Shown here piece after piece: positions 1-5,009 of a DNA stretch of 6,635 nucleotides. The DNA lies in the NCBI GenBank assembly GCA_002402085.1, contig NVVB01000061.1, forward strand, positions 9,144-15,778, given 5' to 3'. Each line of letters starts with the position of its first letter. Position 1 is the stretch's first letter. Both the position numbers and the translations under genes were made by a program. Under the pieces are notes generated by a model. That model did no database searches and was not told the DNA's origin. It saw only the letters and a list, made by a program, of their open reading frames with translations. This stretch comes from Gammaproteobacteria bacterium (GTDB lineage: Bacteria > Pseudomonadota > Gammaproteobacteria > Pseudomonadales > UBA3067).

Positions 1-1130
1 AATGTCAATCGTGCTGGGCGCTTTAGCACTTCAGGCTGATGCGTCACATCCTGTAGCTGTCCCGTTAAATGCCCCCCGGGCAAGGCAATATCCAACCAAG
101 CCGCGCGCAACAAAAAATCAGGCAAACTGCCCACGCCTTCGAAATGAATATAACGGCCTTCTGCTCGCGCGATATCCACCTCCTCCTCATTAGGCGAACT
201 CAAAAAGGGCTTCACTGTTTCATACCAATAAAGCGCTTGTTGGGTCCATTGGCCTAGGTTCTCACCCAGTAATTGCTGGCTTAGTTTACCAACGCCATCA
301 GCACCAAGACCGTACTTCTGTTTAAGTGCTAATAAGTCAGTTTTAGGCGCATTCTTTAAAGCCTCAAGTTTCATGCTTAGTAATTTATAACTCTCTCTGT
401 ACTCATTTTTGACTTGCTTAACTAACGCCTGGTCCTCTTTGATAGCCCGTTTAATTTCCTTCAGACGTTTCTTACGCTGCTGAAAATCCTCGAGTGAGAC
501 AAGTTTAGTTGAGGTTAGGCGTTCGATTTCACCTTGATATCCTTGGTACGTACCTTTACTCGGTAAGCCCTTGCGTAATTGATCCAGGCGTTGCTTCTCG
601 CTTTTATGAAGTGCTAGAAATTCCTCCGACAACCGGACTGTCAGCAATTCCTCTCTATCGAGTATCTCCTTGGCACTTAAAGAATCGCTCTGAGCCACAG
701 ATTCAGCCTTCGCCTCATCGGAAGAATCCAGGTCACTTTTACCCTGCGGAGTTGCACTCACATACGCACCAGAATGAGTGCGCGTGCCATCAAATTCGAC
801 CTGATCGACACGTAAATTATCAATCACAAGCTGGCCCATAAACAAAGGCCACAACGACACCTCCACACGCGCCTGCTCAAAGGCGACCGCATTACGCATT
901 GGGTCTTGTGGGCTTGCTGCTTCAAAATTCTCAAGTCGAAGTCCAAGCGGGCTCAAGGACAATGAAACCTCCTCAACACTCACTTGAGCACCCAGCGCCT
1001 CGCTGCCTTGACGCTCGATCGCATCCTTAACAAAAGTGCCTGCAAGAATATAAGCAAGCGCACCGACACTCAAGGCAATGCTACTGAAAACCGCAAAGCC
1101 AGACCAACGAATCCAATTCTTAATCCACAT
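1..1130 (-). CDS. TIGR03545 family AsmA-like membrane-anchored protein (3' end outside window)
   Basis: Reading from the ATG at 1130 to the left edge gives 376 open codons with no stop, so the C-terminal part is missing; I recall the family as roughly 550-600 residues. Residues 1-8 are polar or basic, and about 9-31 form one hydrophobic helix that looks like an uncleaved anchor with the rest in the periplasm. Residues about 45-116 have the repeated pattern of AsmA/DUF748-type N-termini (VSVEEVSLSLSPLGLRLENF, then SLWPLFMGQLVIDNLRV). Residues 120-155 are Ser/Asp/Ala-rich and probably a linker. About 157-260 is rich in Glu, Lys, Gln and Leu, probably helical or coiled coil. The stretch near 322-334 (RAEGRYIHFEGVG) begins the next domain. 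The start overlaps the upstream stop as TAATG, so translation is probably coupled. Function is unknown. AsmA-like relatives act in envelope lipid transport, so a similar role is only an inference. Confidence 0.85.
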   Translation of the reverse strand, partial: MWIKNWIRWSGFAVFSSIALSVGALAYILAGTFVKDAIERQGSEALGAQVSVEEVSLSLSPLGLRLENFEAASPQDPMRNAVAFEQARVEVSLWPLFMGQLVIDNLRVDQVEFDGTRTHSGAYVSATPQGKSDLDSSDEAKAESVAQSDSLSAKEILDREELLTVRLSEEFLALHKSEKQRLDQLRKGLPSKGTYQGYQGEIERLTSTKLVSLEDFQQRKKRLKEIKRAIKEDQALVKQVKNEYRESYKLLSMKLEALKNAPKTDLLALKQKYGLGADGVGKLSQQLLGENLGQWTQQALYWYETVKPFLSSPNEEEVDIARAEGRYIHFEGVGSLPDFLLRAAWLDIALPGGHLTGQLQDVTHQPEVLKRPARLT

Positions 1131-1648
1131 TACACAATCCCACGGGCATCAAGGGCCTGATAAATATTGTACAGCTTGCTTGTCTTCAACATTTGAACCA
1201 GCCGAAATTTCTGCACCCAAACAAACAATTTATCACGGTACAACTCGATTAAGAGATTGGATACAAAAAACAACGGGACCGCAATTATTAAGGAAACCAG
1301 TACACTGCCCATTGTCAACGTGTGGTTAAAATGGGTCACCCGCCATAGATCAGATTGGTACATGCTCGACCAGGCCCCTTGCAGCGAGGGTTGGTTTAGA
1401 ACACTTTCGCCCACCCCTATAAATACAGGGTCAAGCCAATACGCGATACTGGAGAACAATCCCCAAGCCAATAAGAATGACGAAAAATTCACTCGAACAA
1501 TACAGGCCAAAAAAAGCACAAGTAAGTTATGAACGCTCCACAAGGGCGTAAACCCCAGTATCAACCCCATCACAAAAGCCAAGGATATTTGAGCGGGCCT
1601 TGTTTCCGCATTAAGTGCTTGTAGTAACTTTGCTAATGCCGTGAGCAA
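1130..1648 (-). CDS. TIGR03546 family inner-membrane protein
   Basis: This is a 172-residue integral membrane protein of unknown function. It begins LTALAKLLQALNAETRPAQI, the usual opening of TIGR03546 proteins, and continues with MGLILGFTPLWSVHNLLV (27-44), RVNFSSF (52-58) and a conserved-looking Asp-Pro at 73-74. Hydrophobic segments lie at about 20-36, 40-51, 56-72 and 112-136, and a basic, probably cytoplasmic tail follows from about 138. The length suits the family. The start codon is TTG: the next in-frame Met is residue 27, which would remove the family-typical N-terminus, and a good ribosome-binding site sits just upstream. The stop shares one base with the ATG of the TIGR03545 gene. 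Members of the two families are usually found side by side, which supports both calls. I infer that the two proteins form one envelope complex; nothing here shows what it does. Confidence 0.88.
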   Translation of the reverse strand: MLTALAKLLQALNAETRPAQISLAFVMGLILGFTPLWSVHNLLVLFLACIVRVNFSSFLLAWGLFSSIAYWLDPVFIGVGESVLNQPSLQGAWSSMYQSDLWRVTHFNHTLTMGSVLVSLIIAVPLFFVSNLLIELYRDKLFVWVQKFRLVQMLKTSKLYNIYQALDARGIV

Positions 1649-1653
1649 AAGAC

Positions 1654-1660
1654 TCTCCTT
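1654..1660 (-). promoter_or_regulatory. Ribosome-binding site supporting a TTG start
   Basis: The minus strand reads AAGGAGA five bases before the TTG at 1648. This is a near-ideal Shine-Dalgarno sequence at proper spacing. It favours TTG over the distant internal ATG as the start of the TIGR03546 gene. Confidence 0.75.
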
Positions 1661-1710
1661 TTCCTATACATCAATAAATCAATCAAAATAAACAGTTAAA
1701 TTACTGAGAG

Positions 1711-1722
1711 GAATGATCATTC
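1711..1722. repeat. 12-bp perfect palindrome upstream of the TIGR03546 gene
   Basis: GAATGATCATTC is a perfect palindrome in AT-rich DNA 63 bases upstream of the TTG start. Its position would suit an operator for the TIGR03546/TIGR03545 unit. I could not find a convincing -35/-10 pair around it, so a regulatory role is an inference. Confidence 0.25.
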
Positions 1723-1746
1723 ATTCAATAATAAATAGCAAACCTC

Positions 1747-1775
1747 AGGCTACCTTAGGTGCTTTTAGGCAGCCT
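1747..1775 (-). terminator. Stem-loop between the methyltransferase and the TIGR03546 gene
   Basis: The arms AGGCTACCT (1747-1755) and AGGCAGCCT (1767-1775) form a 9-bp stem with an 11-base loop. The one imperfect pair is a G-U wobble on the minus strand but an A-C mismatch on the plus strand, so the hairpin fits a minus-strand transcript better. It lies about 145 bases past the methyltransferase stop and is not followed by a clean U-run, so it is a weak terminator candidate. Confidence 0.25.
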
Positions 1776-1909
1776 TATTTTGTTCTACATCGTTAAAGGG
1801 GGATTTTGATCTCGATACGCAAACTGATACGCCCAAAGGACGCCCCATCGCCAGAAACCTGATTCGCTTGAACTATTGGGAAGCACGCCGACTCAAGGAG
1901 GGTCGCTAA
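1769..1909 (+). pseudogene. Orphan C-terminal-like protein fragment
   Basis: On the plus strand, opposite to all confident genes, a frame opens after a TAG at 1766-1768 and ends at a TAA at 1907-1909. It has no ATG, GTG or TTG start. The last 36 codons read like a real protein end: GDFDLDTQTDTPKG, then RPIARNLIRLNYWEARRL, then KEGR and the stop. The mix of charged, aromatic and aliphatic residues is unusual for chance sequence. The missing N-terminal part would lie at lower coordinates, where the TIGR03546 upstream region now sits, so the gene seems to have been cut by a deletion or rearrangement. I do not recognise the family. It could still be a chance open frame. Confidence 0.3.
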
Positions 1910-1918
1910 CGGGGACCA

Positions 1919-2479
1919 TTAACTAAATTTGGGGAAAAAACGACCGGTAGAGTTGAAGTAATTCTCATACTCGTCTTTCAGATCACTGTTGATAAATTTA
2001 TTCTCTTCGTGCCTGCAAGCCCTTAAATAGACCAGGAATATCGCCACCACAAATGGAATATTAATAACACTTAAAGAAAAAATAATGACGGACAAATAAC
2101 ACAACATATAGGAGGTATAAAACGGGTTTCTAATCATCCTATAAGGCCCCTTGGTAAATAAATGACTGGGCTGGTCATTACTAAAGGCAATCGTAAATAC
2201 TTCTTTCCTGATCGACAAGGAGCTATACCAAAACAAAACAAACGAAACCACCTGAAGCACCAGCCCGGCGATCAACACCCACAGGTATTGGTGAGAAATC
2301 TGTGACGTAGAATAAATGGCAACAACGAAGTTAAGCAATGATATATTCATTAATGTAGAAACATCGCGTGCGCGTTTGTCCTGACACTTAGCAAATATCC
2401 CCATACCGGACCATATAATACTGGCGATATTAAGTAACAACAAAACAAAAAACGAATAAAACAATATTTCGTAAGTCAT
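1919..2479 (-). CDS. Isoprenylcysteine carboxyl methyltransferase (ICMT)/PEMT-like membrane methyltransferase
   Basis: This 186-residue membrane protein has the C-terminal signature of the ICMT/phospholipid methyltransferase superfamily. GPYRMIRNPFYTSYML starts at 111 (consensus G-P-Y-x-x-x-R-[HN]-P-x-Y), then a hydrophobic hairpin covers about 122-152. HEEN (157-160) carries the paired Glu, and YENYFNSTGRFFP (171-183) closes the domain. In this superfamily these parts form the S-adenosylmethionine pocket at the membrane face. N-terminal hydrophobic segments at about 5-27, 43-57 and 66-88 complete a compact multi-helix protein. The ATG at 2479 has AAGGA six bases upstream. Bacterial members act on varied lipids or small molecules, and the substrate cannot be read here. 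Position 118 is Asn rather than the commoner His, a variant also known in relatives. It stands alone, with large gaps on both sides. Confidence 0.85.
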   Translation of the reverse strand: MTYEILFYSFFVLLLLNIASIIWSGMGIFAKCQDKRARDVSTLMNISLLNFVVAIYSTSQISHQYLWVLIAGLVLQVVSFVLFWYSSLSIRKEVFTIAFSNDQPSHLFTKGPYRMIRNPFYTSYMLCYLSVIIFSLSVINIPFVVAIFLVYLRACRHEENKFINSDLKDEYENYFNSTGRFFPKFS

Positions 2480-2777
2480 TGCGTATCCTTATTATCAGAG
2501 CATCACAAACAGAAAGACCAGGTGTGCTCATTTATTATTTTAAGTGACTTTCTAGAACCCCATCCTTCATTTCAAAAAAACAGAAAGATAAAGCGCACGC
2601 ACATTTTTTAACTATCATTTTCCAAACATTGCAACACTTTACCTCATCGGCACCAACACCCCAGATCGACAACGAATAATTAACACCCCTCAGTCGATTA
2701 CTAGTGTACTAAAACACCTACTGCACCGATAAAAAATGCGGCACATCAAAGCAGCAATAAAACTCACCCTACTATAG

Positions 2778-2936
2778 AACCGGTACAATAGTATTTCAGC
2801 TCAAGCTGAAAACCTCAAAAGTGTGACACACATTGCAGGGATTTTTTCGTATTTCAGCGTAAGTGGCCAAGGAGGCGCCAAAACCGTCGTCATCAAAGAC
2901 AAGCGATCAAGGCATACCAAAAAGGGACCCGAATAA
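2778..2936 (+). other. Open plus-strand frame, possible gene remnant
   Basis: A frame opens after a TAG at 2775-2777 and ends at a TAA at 2934-2936. It includes SISAQAENLKSV and later SYFSVSGQGGAK, ending in a basic tail. The first part loosely resembles the last residues of methyl-accepting chemotaxis proteins, which often end with an A-Q-A-E-x-L stretch and a Phe-rich tail, but the resemblance is short. A GTG at 2823 could be a start but has no ribosome-binding site. A chance frame is the likelier explanation. Confidence 0.12.
2794..2811. repeat. Interrupted palindrome, possible operator or hairpin
   Basis: TTTCAGCTCAAGCTGAAA has two perfect 8-base arms around a 2-base centre. As DNA it has the size and symmetry of a site for a dimeric regulator; as RNA its loop would be too tight unless inner pairs open. 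It lies more than 300 bases upstream of the methyltransferase start, so its target is unclear. Confidence 0.3.
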
Positions 2937-3079
2937 CAACAACCAAAAAGGTAGCGCTCTCAACAACGCTTTTACGTTAAATCAGTAAAATTATGCTTTA
3001 ATACTTTTACTTTAATGTAACGATTCAAGTTCATCCACAACTTCATCGCAGACGAAAGATAAATTATACCCAGCACAAT

Positions 3080-3125
3080 AAAGGGGATTAAAACACACCT
3101 AATACAGTGTATTTTAATCCCCTTT
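3080..3125 (-). terminator. Long hairpin, probable terminator of the glutathione transferase gene
   Basis: The arms 3080-3098 and 3107-3125 pair over 19 positions around an 8-base loop. One pair (3094/3111) is a mismatch on the plus strand but a G-U wobble on the minus strand. The stem begins AAAGGGG and ends CCCCTTT, so the minus transcript carries an A-tract before and a short U-tract after the GC core, as in intrinsic terminators. It lies 71 bases past the transferase stop. The symmetric A/T ends might also stop plus-strand transcription. The fit to the minus strand and the position support this call; the U-tract is short. Confidence 0.6.
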
Positions 3126-3153
3126 GGGTCACGGATTTTTTAGCGCTATATAT

Positions 3154-3193
3154 CTACCGACCTATTTACCAACCTATCAACCTACCAACCTAC
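3154..3193. repeat. Degenerate 8-bp tandem repeat just after a stop codon
   Basis: Five octamer units follow in phase: CTACCGAC, CTATTTAC, CAACCTAT, CAACCTAC, CAACCTAC. The last two are identical, the third differs by one base, and the first two are diverged. The array ends four bases before the transferase stop codon and sits between the gene and its probable terminator. Such short arrays can change in copy number by slippage, but here they would alter only the 3' untranslated part. Confidence 0.65.
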
Positions 3194-3196
3194 CCA

Positions 3197-3898
3197 CTAG
3201 CGTTGTAACATCGACTTGGCATTCTCAGCAAATGCTTTGCCGGCCTTTTCATCTTTTAGAATATCTACATTCATCGGAGGCACCTGAACACCGCTTTTCA
3301 TGGCAGGCTTGTCCGTCATCGCTGCCAGCCATCGATCCAGGTTATCTAGCCCATCACGGGATACACCAGACCATTGATAGGTCCGCACCCAACACCAATT
3401 CGCAATATCAGCGATAGAGAACTCATCAGCAAGCCACTCACTCTCACCAAGGTGACTATCAAGCACTTCAAATAATCGGCGCGTTTCGTTTTGGTAACGC
3501 GCAATCGCTGCGGGTAATTTTTCAGGAAAATAGCGAAAGAATACATTCGCCTGCCCCATCATTGGACCGATGCCCCCCATTTGAAACATCAACCACTGTA
3601 TCACGCGCGAGCGCTGGGGCTCCTTGGTAGGCAGTAGTCGACCCGTTTTTTCGGCAAGGTACATCATAATGGCACCGGACTCGAAAACCGCATGCCCCCC
3701 GCCAGCCGCCGTGCCATCAATCTCACGATCAATGATGGCGGGAATTCGGCCATTGGGGTTAATCAGACGATACTCGTCAGTATGCTGATCCCCGCCCAGA
3801 ATATTAATAAGGTGCGTGTTGTACTCAAGGCCCAACTCATCCAATGTGCACGATACTTTGTGTCCATTAGGCGTAGGCGCGGTATAAAGTTCAATCAT
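3197..3898 (-). CDS. yfcG: Nu-class glutathione S-transferase / disulfide-bond reductase, YfcG-like
   Basis: A cytosolic enzyme of 233 residues that closely follows E. coli YfcG, which binds two glutathiones and reduces disulfides. The thioredoxin-like domain (about 1-87) opens [14 protein letters not shown], with Thr9 and Asn11 in the positions that contact glutathione in Nu-class enzymes. RIPAI (51-55) carries the cis-Pro (Pro53), and FESGAI (72-77) carries the Glu-Ser pair that binds the gamma-glutamyl group. The helical domain follows with QWL (101-103), GGIGPMMGQ (108-116), RYQNETRRL (134-142) and the N-capping SIADIA (161-166). The tail after about 205 is somewhat longer than in YfcG. 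The ATG at 3898 has AGGG eight bases upstream and matches the family N-terminus. No partner gene is adjacent, and a general thiol-redox or detoxification role is inferred from the family. The related YghU is larger and has an extra N-terminal part. Confidence 0.9.
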   Translation of the reverse strand: MIELYTAPTPNGHKVSCTLDELGLEYNTHLINILGGDQHTDEYRLINPNGRIPAIIDREIDGTAAGGGHAVFESGAIMMYLAEKTGRLLPTKEPQRSRVIQWLMFQMGGIGPMMGQANVFFRYFPEKLPAAIARYQNETRRLFEVLDSHLGESEWLADEFSIADIANWCWVRTYQWSGVSRDGLDNLDRWLAAMTDKPAMKSGVQVPPMNVDILKDEKAGKAFAENAKSMLQR

Positions 3899-4144
3899 TG
3901 TAAATTCCCTATTTTTAAGTAGTAGCGAGTCGGTAGGCCTTTAAACATTGGACTCGACTGACATCGCTCTTTTGTTCATTTTTCTATTGTGTATTGTCTA
4001 GTCGCTGCGGTTTCGGGAAACACCCGTCCCCGGTAACACGTAAAACGCTTCGTGACTTGCCCTTTAACATCCTGCGATTCGCTTTTACCCCCTTTGAACC
4101 CAGTAATAATCCATTGGGGGTTAATTTCAGCAGATCGCGCTTTA
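3899..4144. other. Gap between the transferase and the membrane-protein gene
   Basis: This should hold the transferase promoter and the end of the upstream transcript. ACCCCC (4087-4092) and GGGGGT (4116-4121) could pair over a 23-base loop, but no U-run follows on either strand. On the minus strand the same C-run could instead pair with GGGTT inside that loop. Several frames stay open across the gap on both strands, none with a usable start and recognisable product. No clear -35/-10 pair is visible. Confidence 0.35.
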
Positions 4145-4621
4145 TTAGCTTCCGTCCTCAAAATAGGCACGATTTCTTGTTAGGAAATAGGCAAGCAAGC
4201 CATACACCGCACAAGAAGCAACCACCGTGAGCACCAGCGTTGAAGGCGTAAAAATTAACGCAAGAGAATCCTCACTCACATGCAATCCACGAGACTCCCG
4301 GCTAATCACATAAGCCTGCTTCATTCCCTCTATATTCAACAAACCTAACCCCATGGTGATGAGGGTATTAACAACACCGGCCGCCAAAGCACCCAACGCT
4401 ACTTTTAACCCCACCACTTTCGGCTTGAGCATGTATATCAGTGACGCTAGATTCAACAGCAAAACAATCCCGGTTAATATAAAAAATAACGGCGCCAGCC
4501 CCAAGTCATTAAAAACAAAGAAATCGCTCGTTGTCTGATACGAATAAAGCAACGTACAATCTTTGCCAAACGCCCAAAAGAACCAGACAATCAAGAACCA
4601 CATGGATTTACTTTTTTTCAT
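4145..4621 (-). CDS. Four-helix inner-membrane protein, unknown family
   Basis: This is a 158-residue hydrophobic protein that I cannot assign to a family. It opens MKKSKSMWFLIVW, a short positive stretch followed by the first helix (about 7-25). Further hydrophobic segments lie at about 42-65, 73-97 and 122-147, with basic residues (Lys66, Lys68) after the second. The loop between helices 3 and 4 (about 98-118) is polar and charged, and the protein ends in a short acidic tail. An in-frame ATG lies five codons upstream at 4636, but AGGAG falls between the two ATGs, five bases before the ATG at 4621, so 4621 is preferred. The gene has no close neighbour, with about 245 bases downstream and 390 upstream. 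The fold could fit a small membrane regulator or transporter-like protein, but no motif supports a function. Confidence 0.7.
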   Translation of the reverse strand: MKKSKSMWFLIVWFFWAFGKDCTLLYSYQTTSDFFVFNDLGLAPLFFILTGIVLLLNLASLIYMLKPKVVGLKVALGALAAGVVNTLITMGLGLLNIEGMKQAYVISRESRGLHVSEDSLALIFTPSTLVLTVVASCAVYGLLAYFLTRNRAYFEDGS

Positions 4622-4626
4622 TACTG

Positions 4627-4631
4627 CTCCT
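4627..4631 (-). promoter_or_regulatory. Ribosome-binding site that decides the start at 4621
   Basis: AGGAG on the minus strand lies five bases before the ATG at 4621 and inside the reading frame that would begin at the ATG at 4636. It marks the downstream ATG as the true start. Confidence 0.7.
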
Positions 4632-4636
4632 ACCAT

Positions 4637-5009
4637 TAAATCTCGAAAGGAAGTCCAACCGCCTTACGGCCAAGAGGCTTCCCCTATACCACGAATCCCA
4701 ACAAGCACTGATCCCCACCAATAAGAATCTCTTTGCAGGCTTTAGGTTTTAGCTCGTCTAAGTCCCTAGGCTGTCAATATAAAGGCCTATAGAGAGCGGC
4801 GCCATAATACATCTTATCCCTTCTGATTGTACATATACGGCTTGAGACCCGCGTTTAATGCGCCAGGGTAGACCTATCGACCTTATATTATCTGGATGCC
4901 GCTCCAAAGCGGGTGATCTGACATTCAAAAGTGACGGTACATCAGTCCAGCGAAAGGGAGAGTCATTGCAACACCCATTAGCCCCCATAGGGAGACCATT
5001 TCATGTTAA
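4637..5009. other. Gap after the hybrid kinase, no confident gene
   Basis: This stretch separates the kinase stop from the membrane-protein gene. A perfect TTGACA is present on the minus strand (4772-4777), but the boxes 17 to 20 bases downstream (AGCTAA, TAAAAC) are poor -10 matches. TGGTATAGG nearer the gene resembles an extended -10 without a -35. A 5-bp GC hairpin (CCGCT/AGCGG, about 4901-4915) has no U-run and is not a convincing kinase terminator. A 76-codon minus frame at 4758-4988 is rich in rare-looking ATA codons and shows no family features; I do not call it. A 24-residue hydrophobic frame is listed separately. Confidence 0.4.
4925..4999 (-). CDS. Possible 24-residue hydrophobic peptide
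   Basis: An ATG at 4999, ten bases after the kinase stop, opens 24 codons ending in TGA. The product (LWGLMGVAMTLPFAGLMY in its core, ending RHF) has the length and composition of a single membrane-spanning helix. The weak points are the lack of a ribosome-binding site at proper spacing and the small size. The AAGG at the end of the kinase gene is better placed for an ATG at 5004, which encodes only eight residues and ends in a TAA that overlaps an in-frame ATG (TAATG) of the hydrophobic frame. It may be a small membrane protein made by coupling, a gene remnant, or chance. Confidence 0.15.
   Translation of the reverse strand: MVSLWGLMGVAMTLPFAGLMYRHF

Larger units (their letters stand above)
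2480..3079. other. 600-base gap without a confident gene
   Basis: No frame here has a good start, a ribosome-binding site and a convincing protein together. The sequence is AT-rich with many short A and T runs. It contains an 18-base interrupted palindrome at 2794-2811, a direct copy of GTATTTCAGC at 2791-2800 and 2849-2858, an 11-base direct repeat (AAACAGAAAGA at 2507-2517 and 2578-2588), and alternating TTTTAC/GTAAAA/TTTTAC at 2970-2975, 2985-2990 and 3005-3010. The promoter of the methyltransferase gene must lie in its left part: TAAAAT and GATAAT boxes are present on the minus strand, but none has a clear -35 partner. It may be a decayed region or hold an undetected small RNA. Confidence 0.5.

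Noticed and set aside
69..841. Plus-strand frames at 69-257 and 509-841
   Set aside because: They lie antisense to the continuous TIGR03545 frame, which has family-like sequence throughout; the plus-strand products show no recognisable features.
3124..3417. Plus-strand frame with a repetitive Tyr-Leu-Pro-Thr stretch
   Set aside because: The repetitive peptide is just the octamer DNA repeat in translation, and the rest is antisense to the glutathione transferase.
4087..4121. C-run/G-run pairing as a terminator of the membrane-protein gene
   Set aside because: Only six base pairs with a 23-base loop and no U-run on either strand; a competing pairing exists.
3976..4230. Overlapping frames on both strands across the gap between the transferase and the membrane-protein gene
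   Set aside because: Their starts lie inside or antisense to the membrane-protein gene, no ribosome-binding site supports them, and no family is recognisable.
4758..4988. Minus-strand 76-codon frame downstream of the kinase
   Set aside because: No ribosome-binding site, odd codon use with repeated ATA, and no domain or membrane pattern.
1661..5009. Integron cassette array, because small unrelated genes lie in one direction with gaps between
   Set aside because: I found no paired attC-like core sites flanking the genes and no integrase; the gaps are too long and unlike each other.
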